This document shows, piece by piece, positions 1 to 10,486 of a stretch of DNA of 60,000 nt. Made by a program: the position numbers and the translations under genes. The notes under the pieces were generated by a model. That model was not told the DNA's origin, made no database searches, and saw nothing but the letters and a program-made list of their open reading frames with translations. The first letter of the stretch is position 1. Every line of letters starts with the position of its first letter. The stretch comes from Takakia lepidozioides (taxonomy: Eukaryota > Streptophyta > Takakiopsida > Takakiales > Takakiaceae): assembly GCA_030704615.1 (NCBI GenBank), contig CM060733.1:10356001-10416000 (forward strand). Reading direction: 5' to 3'.

Positions 1-99
1 GGAAATATGAAGTTGTGGCTGTTGTCAGCTTTAGATACATGAGTTGCATGTTTGTACAGTTTGAGATCATGAAGCAGATTGTAATGGGCTGGTTGGCAG

Positions 100-1953
100 G
101 ATGGGGACGGCCAGTCATCAGGAACGTCATCACCAGGATCAACAACATCCTCAAGATTGGGAAGTTCACGCTTTCCATCCTTGTTCGGAGCATCACCTTT
201 TGCTCATACTTCACGCTTGGTATGTTGTGATGTGTGTCAGTCTATCCACCATGTCATGCGACTTCTTTTCCCCTGGATTTCTTTTGCAAAGTTGACTAAA
301 TTGTGAGTGCCAGAGCTCTCAAAAAGACCATCTGTGTATGCGATAGACAATCTCTGCTGGTGACTCAGCGCAGTGAGTGTTTGATGTTTGTTTGATTGCA
401 GGAGGAGGAGCATAAGAGTCACAAGGCCACTTCGACAATTTCTGCAGCTTCAGCATTTCGGGATTCATCTTCCAAAGCTGACTCCCCAAGGGTACGTTCT
501 TGAGTGTTTTTATAAGCTGTGTTCCTGGTTTGTATGTAGAATTGGAGTGGATTTTTGGACTTGGACACCAGACCTTTTCAGTTGAAGTCTCTGGTTGGAG
601 GATTGTGCTCTAGGAAACAGAAGTGGATAGCTCTCTAAAAGGGCCTTGCTGCTTTCTCCTCAGCTTCATTGGGTCATGTTTGATGCTTATTTTAGCATTA
701 CCCCACTGCACTCCTGGAGGGGCCTTTAGATACCTGTAAGCACTTGGTACATCTTAGCCAGATGTCTTCTGTGCAAACCTCAACCTTGGACTCCTGTATT
801 ATGTAGAATGGGTAGATGAGACACAGCTGACCGAAATCTTCCGAAGTGCACCAAACCTTTTACCGCATGGATGATAATTGTCCACTCAAAATGACAGCAA
901 TATATCTCAACCATGCAATTGTTCTAGTAAGTGCTTGATATTTGTTTTTCCATGCCGTTTCTGGAATACGGCATATGTCTTCCTTCATGTCTTCTGGAAC
1001 CAGTAGGGGGCTGCTGCATGGGTAGTAGCTTCAGGCTGCAGGTTGAGCTTGTTATATGTGATCTACACCCATTGTCGGGAGCTGATGAAGTTGGTGGGGA
1101 GTCGTGGCTTCTTGTCACTGTCACACATGATGAGTTGATGGTCGAGACTTGAGGATTTACAAGACAATGTGAAGACTGCCCTCTCTATCTTGAACTAGTT
1201 GAGGTTCTTACTTGGACTGGTACAACATCTGTTAGGGTTACTGTTAATGTCTGTATGGAATTGTGTCTCTGTACTGAGATGATTGTTCTGTAGTGGTGAG
1301 CATGTATTGAACTGACTCATGAGGTTGGTCTTTTATCAGGCATCAGCAAGAAGATTTGCAGCATCAACCAAGTCGGATTCAATGGATAGTCCTGCCAGGG
1401 AACCACCCAGGCAGAGTGTAGATGCTCAAAGTGTAGACGATACTCGACAAGATTCACAATTTGGCAAGGCCCTTTATGACTTCACTGCCGGTGGTGATGA
1501 GGAGGTAAACTCTTGTTTTAAGGCACTATACCAGTCTACCCTCCTCAATCTTAGCAGTCCAATGGGGAATGTGGCTGCTTGTTATGTTGACATGATGTGG
1601 GAAATGTGTGATTTGCAGCTTAACCTCACGGCAGGAGAAGAACTTGAGATTGAGTATGAAGTCGACGGATGGTTTTTTGTAAGTCTTGCACCAACTTGGC
1701 AATCACATTATTTCACGCTTCTGATTGAACCAAACAGCTGGATTAGTAGTTGCAGAGCATGTCAAACGGAGAGATCTCCCTTTCATCTGTCACCAAGGTT
1801 GCGGGGTGTATAGTTGCAGTCAATATGCTTGTCATTGAGCGATGTATCCTACTGATGTGGCACTTTGTGTCGTCAATACAGGTGAGAAAGAAAAGACCAG
1901 GCCGAGATGGAAAGATAACTGGCCTTGTTCCAGTACTCTACGTCACCTTGTAG
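100..1953 (+). CDS. TASH3: TASH3-like SH3-domain protein, 3'-terminal five exons (partial)
   Basis: C-terminal part of a plant SH3-domain protein that I recognise as the TASH3 subunit of the TPLATE endocytic adaptor complex, which acts in clathrin-mediated endocytosis at the plasma membrane. Five phase-0 exons can be placed: 100-219, 402-491, 1340-1504, 1619-1678 and 1882-1953 (stop TAG 1951-1953), each bounded by AG and GT. The first two encode a Ser/Thr-rich linker (SSGTSSPGSTTSS; EEEHKSHKA). The last three build one SH3 domain, starting ALYDFTAGGDEE and continuing LNLTAGEELEIEYEVDGWFF and GLVPVLYV to a three-residue tail. The upstream exons lie outside the window. Introns are 127-848 nt. 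Every junction preserves frame, so the gene looks intact here. The family name is from memory of the conserved SH3 sequence; another SH3 protein is possible. Confidence 0.75.
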
Positions 1954-2690
1954 GTTCAATGTGTAGCTTGGTGTTAAAGATTGTGTTTGCCTCTCCGCTG
2001 TTTGCAACAGCTTCAGGGTTGGACTATAACTGGCAAAACCATCAATGTGTCTTTTAGATCCTAATATGATTGATGTTTGTTGGGATTAGAAAGCAAAATC
2101 TTCAAGCTCAAGCTAATAGGTGGGTTGTTAGCAAGATAGCTATGAGGATGAGCAACGGTGTTTACTTGCAAACCATCTGGTTTGTTGTGGGGCTAGCTTT
2201 GTTGTTTACACACAAGCCATTGTGAGGTAAAAATGCCAGATTTTTTGAATCACTTCCGGAGCAAGCATAAATGATGGTGTCAGTTCACCCTGAAGCGCTA
2301 GTGTCTTCTGTCTAGAAGGTCACAGCTTCAAACCGGGGTAATACAATCGTCCAAACTGCTCCCAATGACTCAGAAAGTTGTTCAGTATCCGCGGTCATCT
2401 GGTAGATCTTCAGTAGTACTCAAATAATGAAGGGCTGTAGGAGGTTGGGTAGCGCATGAGCGAGCAGATAGGTATACTCCATAGATTCTCAAATTATCCT
2501 GTGAACATGCTACAGCGAAAGAAAGGAAAATACACGCCACTCAAGTGCGAAACCACTGCAAAATTTGTGCTCAAGTGAAACTATCCATGTTTTTAAGTTT
2601 TTTTTTCTTAGTCTCTTTTGAAATTATTTCGCAAATCAAACTGGTTGGTAGATTAGGTCAAGAGTTGACGCATTCGAGCTCCATGGCGAA
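1954..2690. other. 3' flank / intergenic, no gene seen
   Basis: Stretch between TASH3 and the PPR gene. I see no long open frame or repeat; it should hold the TASH3 3' UTR and the PPR promoter. A T-rich run lies near 2590-2615. Confidence 0.5.
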
Positions 2691-5393
2691 TTGGACGGAT
2701 CGAGAGAGCGAGCCATGGCGGTGAGCACGATAAGCATGGCATCCTCCACCGTGGGGTGCCCTCCCAAGTTCCCTGTGCATTTTGGGGACCGCATTGCATT
2801 GACATCTGCTTCAACCAGTTTGGAGCCCAGTGCGGGGCAGGGGGATAAGCAAGGAAGCCAGTATCCAAACATTCAAAATAGAGACGAGGAAAAGCTTTGT
2901 AATGGATGGCTTGCCGACTCCAGTCAATGGTGGGACAATCCAGGTGGAAAGTTCAATCCTAAAGGACCAGATTTGAAGCACAAGAGCACCAACGAGGCGA
3001 TCTGGGTTGAGAGCTACAAGAAATCCGCCTGGGTTGATGGTGAATTGGAGAAGCTGGATGCAGCTAGGACCAAATATTCAAAAATCCAAAATCGATACCT
3101 TTGCAACGATACTCTTGCAGACCCCACTCAATTATGGGACAATCGACGGAATAACATCCATCGGAGAGGACCAGATTTCAAGCACACGAGCCTATGGATT
3201 GACAGCTACAAGAAACATTTGGTAGATGGTCATTTGAAAGGAGCAGCAACACAGTTGTGTGAGTCAGGCGCCCCCACTTTGACGACCTCTTTTGAAAGAT
3301 GTGGGGATATCAGGACACTATGTAAGGCAGGACAACTGAAAGAGGCATTGCAGGTTTTGATCCGAGCAGGCACTTCTGCAGACTCGAAAACGTATGTCTG
3401 TCTCTTGCAGGAGTGTATCAAGTTGAAAGGTCTAGCAGAGGGAAAGCAGGTGCATGCGCACATTATCCAAAGTGAATTCAAGCCTAACATTTTTCTGCAC
3501 AACACCCTTGTCAACATGCATGTCAAGTGCGGGAGCGTTGTGGATGCACGCGCAGTTTTTGACAAAATGCCTGAACGACGTTTGAGTACGTGGAATATAA
3601 TGCTGGCAGGATATGTCAAGCAGGGATATTGTAGGGAGGCCGTCGAGACCTACGAGCAGATGATGCGGGAAGGGGTGACACCCAACCAGATCACCTTCAT
3701 TTGCGTTCTAAAGGCGTCTGCCAACCTGGCAGCTCTGGAAAAGGGGAAAAAGGTCCATGCTGACATCGCCAAAGCTGGAATTGTACCAGATATGATTCTG
3801 AACACTGCCCTCGTGAACATGTATGCCAAATGCGGGAGCATCAAGGATGCAAAGGGAGTTTTCGACAAAATGGCTGAACGAGATGTGATCGCGTGGAGTG
3901 CCATGATCGCAGCATATACCCAGCATGGGTGTAGTATGGAGGCTTTGGAGGCCTATGAGCAAATGATGGGGGAAGGGGTGAAGCCCAACCAGGTAACGTT
4001 CGTTGGCGTTTGTAATGCGTGTACCAGCCTGGCAGCCTTGGAAAAAGGCAAGAAGGTCCATGGTGATATCATGAAAGCTGGAATCCTACCAAATATGATT
4101 CTGGACACCGCCCTTGTGGACATGTATGCCAACTGCGGGAGCATCGACGATGCAAAGGGAGTGTTCGACAAAATGGCTAAACGGGATGTGGTGGCATGGA
4201 CTGCAATGATTGCAGGATATACCCAGCATGGGTGTGGGACTGAGGCTTTGGAGAGCTATGAGCAAATGCTAAGGGAGGGGGTGAAGCCCAACCAGGTCAC
4301 ATTCACTTGTGTTTGCACTGCGTGTGCAAGCCTTGCAGCCCTGGAAAAGGGCCGAGAGGTCCATGTTGACATCTTGACAGCTAAAATTATCCCAGATGTT
4401 GTTCTGGACACAGCCCTCGTGGAAATGTATGCCAAATGTGGGAGCATTGAGGATGCCAAGGGAGTGTTCAACAATATGGCTGAACGAGATGTGGTCTCAT
4501 GGAATGTGATGATTGCAGGATATACCCAGCATGGGTGTGGGATGGAGGCTTTTGAGGCTTATGAGCAAATGATGCAGGAAGGGGTGAAGGCCAACAAGGT
4601 CACCTTTTCTTGTGTTTGCAACTTGTGTGCGAGTCTGCCAGCCCTCGACAAGGGCAAAGAGGTCCATGCTGACCTCATAAAAACTGGAATTGTCACAGAT
4701 GTCGTACTGGACAATACACTCGTGGACATGTATGCCAAATGTGGGAGCATCCAGGATGCAGAGGGAGTGTTCTACAATATGGCTGAACGAGATGTGGTCT
4801 CATGGAATGTGATGATCTCAGGATATGCCCAGCATGGGTGTGGGAGGGAGGCCCTGCAGCTATTTGAAGGAATGCAGAAGGAAGGCTTTAAGCCAGACGA
4901 AATCACCTTTATATGTGTTCTCTCTGCATGTAGCCATGTTGGCCTTGTGGATGAAGGCAGACAGTACTTCGATTCTCTCAGTCAAGACCATGGCCTCACT
5001 CCTACAGTGAAGCATTTTGTCTGCATAGTAGACCTTCTTGGCCGTGCGGGGCGATTGGATGAGGCAGAGGATTTCATAAACAAAATGCTGGTCAATCCTG
5101 ATACTGTAATTTGGAGAACTTTGCTCAGTGCCTGCAGAATTCATGGCAATGTGCAGGTCGCAGAACGTGTGGCAAAATCGATTCTCAAGTCGGATCGACA
5201 GGATGCTGCAACCTATGTGTTGCTATCAATCATCTATGCTGCAGCTGGCAGGTGGGAAGATACTGCAAAGGTAAGAAACATGATGAAGGTCAGAGGAGTT
5301 AAAAGAGAGCCAGGTCACTGCTGCATTGAGGTCAACAACCGGGTGCACACATTCATGGTAGATGACAAATTGCATCCACAAGCAAATCCATGA
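2691..5393 (+). CDS. PLS-class PPR protein with two N-terminal PDF motifs; DYW domain lost by frameshift
   Basis: An intronless 900-codon frame. PPR proteins bind organellar RNA base by base; the E/DYW type directs C-to-U editing in plastids or mitochondria. ATG 2691 is the first start, but ATG 2715 (MAVSTISMASSTVG) looks more like the start of an organellar transit peptide. Residues about 65-180 hold two repeats of the type SQWWDNPGGKFNPKGPDLKH and TQLWDNRRNNIHRRGPDFKH, which match the PDF motif of plant organellar single-strand DNA-binding (OSB) proteins. From about residue 200 there are tandem P, L and S repeats (for example ALVDMYAKCGSI, RDVVSWNVMIAGY, QHGCGMEA), then an E/E+ region (GRAGRLDEAEDFI, CCIEVNNRVHTFMVDDKLHP). 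The frame ends 4-5 codons later at a TGA where the DYW domain should begin. Four central repeats are nearly identical, so recent internal duplication is likely. Gene or recent pseudogene cannot be settled from sequence. Confidence 0.85.
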   Translation: MDGSRERAMAVSTISMASSTVGCPPKFPVHFGDRIALTSASTSLEPSAGQGDKQGSQYPNIQNRDEEKLCNGWLADSSQWWDNPGGKFNPKGPDLKHKSTNEAIWVESYKKSAWVDGELEKLDAARTKYSKIQNRYLCNDTLADPTQLWDNRRNNIHRRGPDFKHTSLWIDSYKKHLVDGHLKGAATQLCESGAPTLTTSFERCGDIRTLCKAGQLKEALQVLIRAGTSADSKTYVCLLQECIKLKGLAEGKQVHAHIIQSEFKPNIFLHNTLVNMHVKCGSVVDARAVFDKMPERRLSTWNIMLAGYVKQGYCREAVETYEQMMREGVTPNQITFICVLKASANLAALEKGKKVHADIAKAGIVPDMILNTALVNMYAKCGSIKDAKGVFDKMAERDVIAWSAMIAAYTQHGCSMEALEAYEQMMGEGVKPNQVTFVGVCNACTSLAALEKGKKVHGDIMKAGILPNMILDTALVDMYANCGSIDDAKGVFDKMAKRDVVAWTAMIAGYTQHGCGTEALESYEQMLREGVKPNQVTFTCVCTACASLAALEKGREVHVDILTAKIIPDVVLDTALVEMYAKCGSIEDAKGVFNNMAERDVVSWNVMIAGYTQHGCGMEAFEAYEQMMQEGVKANKVTFSCVCNLCASLPALDKGKEVHADLIKTGIVTDVVLDNTLVDMYAKCGSIQDAEGVFYNMAERDVVSWNVMISGYAQHGCGREALQLFEGMQKEGFKPDEITFICVLSACSHVGLVDEGRQYFDSLSQDHGLTPTVKHFVCIVDLLGRAGRLDEAEDFINKMLVNPDTVIWRTLLSACRIHGNVQVAERVAKSILKSDRQDAATYVLLSIIYAAAGRWEDTAKVRNMMKVRGVKREPGHCCIEVNNRVHTFMVDDKLHPQANP

Positions 5394-5640
5394 TGAGCTG
5401 AGAAGATTGTCTGGGCAGATGAAGGAGGCAGGTTACGTGCCTGACACCCCCTATGTATTTCATGATGTGGAGGAGGAGCAAAAGGAATTTTCTCTTCGTC
5501 ACCACAGGAGAAGCTGGCCATTGCTTTTGGGCTGATCAGCACAGCTCCTGGGATGCCTCTCCGTATTATCAAGAATCTTCGTGTGTGGGGTGACTGCCAC
5601 ACGGCCACCGAGTTGGGTGACACTTCTGAGCCTCCTTACC
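5385..5640 (+). pseudogene. Frameshifted DYW-domain remnant of the PPR gene
   Basis: Directly after the PPR stop, a shifted frame reads IHDELRRLSGQMKEAGYVPD and then [17 protein letters not shown], the usual start of a DYW cytidine-deaminase domain. A second shift at about 5505-5512 falls in the zinc-binding HSE site, after which [18 protein letters not shown] and [16 protein letters not shown] follow. The domain then stops abruptly and unrelated kinase-like sequence begins. The CxxC and terminal DYW residues are absent. At least two indels plus a 3' replacement mean that this locus cannot make an active deaminase. Confidence 0.8.
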
Positions 5641-6120
5641 CATGCATACGGCCATCGAGTTGGGTGACAGGAAGCGTCACTACACCAAGACCGTGGTGAC
5701 TCCCACACATTGTGCACCAAAAGTGATCATGTCCGAGCGGGAGTACACTTCTGCAATCGGCATATGGTCGGTGGGATGCATTTTTGGGGAGATCCTCCTT
5801 TATCAAGTATGGGACAAATCACACAACCTTTTTAGGGGCCTACACGAACTAGCCACCCCACATGAAGAGGAGTTGTTTACTGATAAGGATAAGGATAGTG
5901 ATTCAGAGCGGCACCAATAGCTGGAATTCATTTATGATATAATAGGCAGGCCACACACCAAGTGGGAGAGATGTCAATGCTACCATCCATTTGCAGCATA
6001 GCGGGCATATTTGAAGAAGGGAAGTCTAGCCAGCCATGCTGTGCAGGAGCTGAGTGGGAAGTGCATCCCTGCAAGTTGAAAGGCAGCATTGAAGGAGGAG
6101 CCTGCCACTCATGAAAGAGA
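5640..6120 (+). pseudogene. MAP-kinase-like (CMGC) kinase fragment, degenerate
   Basis: A frame at 5642-5920 contains KVIMSEREYTSAIGIWSVGC followed by IFGEILL and LFRGL, which is kinase subdomains VIII-IX of the MAPK/CMGC type (family pattern: VTRWYRAPE, then W-S-x-G-C-I-F-x-E). The activation loop is damaged ([17 protein letters not shown]). Past the TAG near 5918 the same style continues as LEFIYDIIGRP and RAYLKKGS, so several hundred bases of kinase sequence are present without introns but with stops. The copy has no ATP-binding or catalytic loop. It joins the broken DYW domain directly, so it may be a transposed or retrocopied fragment. Confidence 0.65.
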
Positions 6121-6253
6121 TGTGAAGGATCGGTTCGAGCTTCAATCTGTTGATGACAAGCTGAAGAGTGGAATAACTAGTAAGCTGTTAACCTCCTTCA
6201 GAATACAATCTCATCCATCTCTCCAAGAGGGAGGCCTCTGTGCCACACCTGTT

Positions 6254-6312
6254 TCTATTCCACATAGGCAAAATTAGGCTCATAAAACTCAACTACTGCC
6301 AACGCTTTCTGG
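6254..6312. repeat. Dispersed repeat shared with 53746-53803
   Basis: About 55 bp from CCACATAGGCAAAATTAGGC through CAACGCTTTCTGGCA recurs almost unchanged, in the same orientation, at 53746-53803, 47 kb away just upstream of LTN1. It is probably part of a transposon or SINE family; I see no coding sense in it. Confidence 0.7.
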
Positions 6313-6329
6313 CACAAATGATCCAATTG

Positions 6330-7179
6330 CTGGCCCACCTCAGTTGAAGAATGAAGTCGTGAAAAATTGGCGTCTGTGTAAACAATGCAACCATGAAAAG
6401 GGTCATCTGCGCAGTGCATGCTCATTACCCCTGTTGAATCATTGGCGAACTTTGAAATGAGGATGGATGCTATGCATGGGAAGCAAGTCAAGCCAAAAGA
6501 AGGTGCAGGAGAGGGAGATGAACTGGGACAACGCCCGGAAATTGGTGGAAGAGATGGGTTTGTTCCTGCAGGCTCGGGCAGTCATGCAGCCCTGATTATC
6601 AGTGATCCGCTTTTCCAATCATCAATACCTGCACCAGTAACATGCCAAGCCGGCAATGATGAGCAGCAATGTCATGAAATGGGAAGCAAGGGTGCATGCT
6701 GGCCCTGTGAGCTGAGTAAGGGACACCTGAGAACATCAGCCTGCTGTCGGATCACCATATGTTTCAAGGGAGAACCATCAAGAAATCTGTGGCTGACCCC
6801 TACTAAAGTTGAGCAAGAGGCTCTGATCAGAGAAGCGGAAACTTGGGGAGAGAATCACAACCAGATCAGCCCTGAAAGGTTACTGGTCACACCAAAGGAA
6901 GGGTTGCAACAAGACGTCCTGGATAATGTGGAGGCATCGCCAAAGCCCCTGAACGCCAGCATGCCCTCATCAGCACATTCCGAGCCACATGGGGAAGAAA
7001 CGGCATCATTTGTGATTGTACAGGCCCAAGCCCAGACTCCTGTGTTTGGTCAAAACAAATCCCCGCTCAATGGGAACAACACAGATCCCTCCTCTTCCGC
7101 TTCTCCTGAGTTTGACAAATCGGACGTCAATTGGAAGCATCTCAAGGCATCGACGAAGACCAGGCTGATTTACAGATAG
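6330..7179 (+). pseudogene. LINE ORF1-like fragment with zinc-knuckle motifs
   Basis: Near 6378-6422 the frame reads CKQCNHEKGHLRSAC, a CCHC-like knuckle (Cx2Cx5Hx4C). A longer frame at 6418-7179 holds a second, similar copy CWPCELSKGHLRTSAC (about 6697-6745), followed by a polar, low-complexity tail rich in Ser, Pro and Gln. Paired degenerate knuckles ahead of a disordered tail resemble the ORF1 (gag-like) protein of plant L1-type LINEs. No reverse transcriptase follows. The function is inferred only from the knuckles; it could also be captured host sequence. Confidence 0.4.
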
Positions 7180-8240
7180 TCGGGGGGATTACCCCCAGCC
7201 TCCTCGGTCTCTTTCAGAGCTCTCCAAGAACTTTTATGATAGGCCAACCATCCAGGCCTAGTAATATTCAGGGCCCTCTTTCCATGGCCGCAGTGACAAG
7301 CAATTCGGGACATGCAGCGGAGAGGGCGTAGACGCATGTGCATAACAACCCTAGGATTCCCTCTCTCTTGTCAGCTGCAATTTGTGGCGGCATTGTGCTA
7401 CACAAGCAGAGAGAAATGGTGGTGCGCTCAGTGGTACAAGCATTGAGGCCCACAGGTTTTGAAGCTTGGAGGGCGTGACAATGAAGAAGCGCATGACAAT
7501 GAAGAAGCGCAGTTTGAGAGGGGAATGATGGCAACCCCATAATGTTTTTTTTAATAAATTTTCATGTTAATATAGGGTGCCCAATATTTGTTACCTGCTA
7601 TAAAATATAAATAATATAGCTTGCAAGAAAATATGCCATATTACAACATTATGTAATAATAGGGTGGCCAAAAATTCAGAAAATAAAATTAATACCCCCA
7701 TAGAAAATGCCTGTTTGCCTCACGTGCCTGAGAAACTAGATAGGGAGTGACCTCCCCGAGGATGTATCTTATCATTTATAGCCTCGGGCCTTCTTGTGAG
7801 TCCAAGTTCATACCAATCCAACTTGTGATTATACATGTTGTTGTGTTGTAGATCCATATAGCTACAACTTACTTACTCTCCACCAACATTTTGACATGAT
7901 GAGCACAATGTTTATGAGGGAGAAGTTTGTGACATTCACACCGAGGGTAAGAATGTACGAGCGTATAAGCGAGCAGTCGGCTGCATTAAGCAACAACAAC
8001 TACAACACCAATGACAACAAAGAGATTTGGCGGAAAACCTTCGATCTATTTGTCCAATGATTGAATATCAAATTTTTTGAAATACATTTTTAACTTGTTT
8101 TCCATATATTAGGCGCCTTTGAAGCTGATGTCTACATGGGGGGTTCGATCTCTGGAGTTAAATGTGCTTGGCGGATTGAGCACTTGGTAGGAGATGCTAA
8201 TATGCAAGGTTTCACTTACATCTATGGTCTGCTCAACTCA
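7180..8240. other. AT-rich spacer, no gene seen
   Basis: No convincing ORF. A short tandem duplication of a 17-bp unit (GCATGACAATGAAGAAG) lies at about 7475-7511. The 7540-7700 stretch is strongly AT-rich. Confidence 0.5.
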
Positions 8241-8763
8241 TGCTCTTAGATCAAATATCCATTCTGCAGCTATTGAGATTCCATGATGCTCACTGGAATG
8301 GTTTTCCTCCCTGTGCAGTGATGCTTGGATGCTCGGTCGCCAGCACCCAGTTGTACTGGTAGGCCACAGCTTCGGCGGCCTTGTGCTGCAAAGTTTGGTG
8401 GTAGAGGCTTTCAGAAATACTACGACCTCTATCTATGGCAGGAGAGCTATGCAATATGCCAAAGCATTTATGAATCTGCGAGGTGTGGTGTTCTTTGTAG
8501 TGCCCTATGGTGCAACTGAAGTATCTAATTATCTCAAGCTTTCCCTGAAAATGTTATCCTGCTCCAAGGCAGGAAGCGTCCGAGATGTGCATTCTCTCAC
8601 CCACCTATGGGAATCGTTGCTCATAGATTTCCACGACGCAGTCGACACATCCATCCATATGTATTCTTTTGCGGAAGGCAAATCCCTTGTCATACCAACG
8701 ATGTTTGTCGCCATTACTTTGATGTTCCACCTACGTTACCGAACTTTGAACTTTGAGCTTTGA
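8241..8763 (+). pseudogene. Alpha/beta-hydrolase fragment (SERAC1 / hydrolase-NBS type)
   Basis: The frame at 8329-8763 carries PVVLVGHSFGGLVLQSLVVE, a textbook nucleophile elbow G-H-S-F-G-G, then GVVFFVVPYGATEVSNYL, which matches the next strand and loop of SERAC1-like lipases and of the hydrolase domain fused to NB-ARC immune receptors in bryophytes and lycophytes. Later residues (SFAEGKSLVIPTM) fit the end of that domain. The N-terminal strands and the catalytic Asp/His region are not in this frame. It may be one exon of a spliced gene or a fragment. No NB-ARC P-loop was found downstream. Confidence 0.5.
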
Positions 8764-9122
8764 ACTTGCAATGGTGGCTTGATCTGTTCGTAGGGGTTGG
8801 TCATGGATCTTGCATCGCCAATGAGGTTGTCTCAAAACAACAATGTGTACAAATTTGAAGATAGTCATAATTTGATCACCTTATAATTTGCCAACCAACA
8901 AGCAAAGACCATGTAACGTATCAGAAAGTATTGGAGTTCGTGCAAATATGTACGGCGTAGGTAGGATCATTGTCGCGTTATGCTTAAGTTCATTCTTGAT
9001 CAGTATTCCTGATTAAATACTCTACTGAAATTTGATCATGTATTGCAGAATAGGTTTAACGAGTTTGAAAGTGAATTTGAAACTAAATCTGCATCTTTGC
9101 AACTGCAAAAGTTTGTGAATGT
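8764..9122. other. Spacer or intron, nothing recognised
   Basis: AT-rich, no ORF of note. If 8.3 kb and 9.1 kb belong to one gene, this would be an intron. Confidence 0.4.
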
Positions 9123-9539
9123 TTGGAAATTATCCCAGAAGACACAAGGCAAGGATCAGAGAGAGTTATATGTAAATTAGCTCCTTCACAGCGTTTTGTT
9201 GAGTTTTATTTTAAGAATGAGAACAACATGTGCAAGATTGTGGGCGTGGACCATGATCATTCCAAGGTCAGATTGACCAGATACCGGGAGACGCAAGTGA
9301 TTGTGTGTGATCCAACTTCAGTTAGTGAGTATCAGTGGGAAATTATATTGGCAGCAAAAGATGACGATATGTATGAAGATTTGGCTATCAAATTCTCAGA
9401 GATTGAGACTGAGGATGAGAAGTTGGAGTTGGAATATGAGGTAGGGAGTACTGAAGCCGGTGAACTACAGAGGGAACAGACCCATGGAGATGTTGTTGTA
9501 GAGGAGGAAAAATTGGGGTATGAGGTCGAGAGTATTTAA
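9123..9539 (+). CDS. Unknown ORF, possible continuation of the hydrolase gene
   Basis: A 138-codon frame, rich in Glu and Asp at its end (EDEKLELEYEVGSTEAG). Its start, VICKLAPSQRFVEFY followed by CKIVGVDHDHSKV, vaguely resembles the final strand plus catalytic-His loop of the SERAC1-like hydrolases (pattern: a serine/alanine stretch, then a variable loop, then G-x-D/N-H). That would link it to the 8.3 kb fragment. The match is weak and done by eye. The frame ends at TAA 9537-9539, 66 bp before the next open frame. Confidence 0.3.
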   Translation: MEIIPEDTRQGSERVICKLAPSQRFVEFYFKNENNMCKIVGVDHDHSKVRLTRYRETQVIVCDPTSVSEYQWEIILAAKDDDMYEDLAIKFSEIETEDEKLELEYEVGSTEAGELQREQTHGDVVVEEEKLGYEVESI

Positions 9540-9605
9540 AACAAGTGGACTACACCCGACAAACAAATCGAAGGAGCTATCGAATGTGGTGTCAAGGAAC
9601 AAAAG

Positions 9606-10486
9606 TTGGATTCTAAGGTCCAAATAGCGACACCCGAAGCAATAGGTGTGCGTACCCAAAAAGATAATGGAACTGTTGTCCCTGTCAAATTTTCGGAGAA
9701 GGAAGATTCGGAATGTAATGTCCGAGAAATCACAATTGGTGTGCAAATCGGACAGATCCAAAGACCACTTTTATGGCATGTATTTCACTATTTTATATCC
9801 AAGAAAAGCCAAAAATGTGTTGAGGGTGCAAAACACGTTATTGCAAATCTTGCTGAGAGTGGATATTTTGATATTGCACTTGAAGCATTGTCAGAAAGTT
9901 TGACAAACTCAACACTTTCTACTTATACAACAACACACAAAAGTGAAAGTGTTGGGCTCAAAGGTGATAGCCAGGGAACCGTTACTAACTCGTTGAGTTC
10001 AACAAGTCCAAGCCGTCAAGCAAAAGAACCATTAACACAGCCGGAGGGGAGGAATGATTATGTTTTAGAGATGAAAGCTGTAACAGTGGAATTGATATAT
10101 GGAGATGATGTTACAAACATCTTCTATATTCGTAATGTGAATTTCTATCAATCCCAAGGTTCGAGAAAAAATGTTGCAATACCTCAAAGTTGGAGAGAGT
10201 TTGTCTCAATCTCTCCGAGGATAACATTTCTCTTTGACAAGAGTGCCCAACAAATGAAGATCAACAGCAACGTTGGTTTTAACATAGTTGGAGGAGCTTG
10301 GAGCCAAATGATACGTTTGGATGGGTACACGACAAAATTCATCTTTTCATGGAGTGTATGGACAAGGTTGCAATATTGGATGATCATGGTCTATTGGATG
10401 AGAGTGGAAAGCCTCTTAAGAAGGTGAAATATATTGTCACAACATCCAAACGACCAACATCAAAGCACAAGAACAACTGGAAGTAA
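9606..10486 (+). CDS. Unknown protein, one frameshift near 10300
   Basis: A frame from 9606 to 10427 (273 codons) is continued in another frame by 10298-10486 (DTFGWVHDKIHLFMECMDKV). A single indel at about 10300 would join them. I recognise no domain. Visible traits: a middle region with charged helices (HYFISKKSQKCVEGAKHVIA), a Ser/Thr-rich linker (TNSLSSTSPSRQAKEP) and a strand-rich end (VTNIFYIRNVNFYQSQ). The rather even composition and length suggest that it was once coding. Confidence 0.35.

Noticed and set aside
3230-5010. Several minus-strand frames across the PPR gene
   Set aside because: Antisense shadows of the PPR repeats, recurring with the repeat period.
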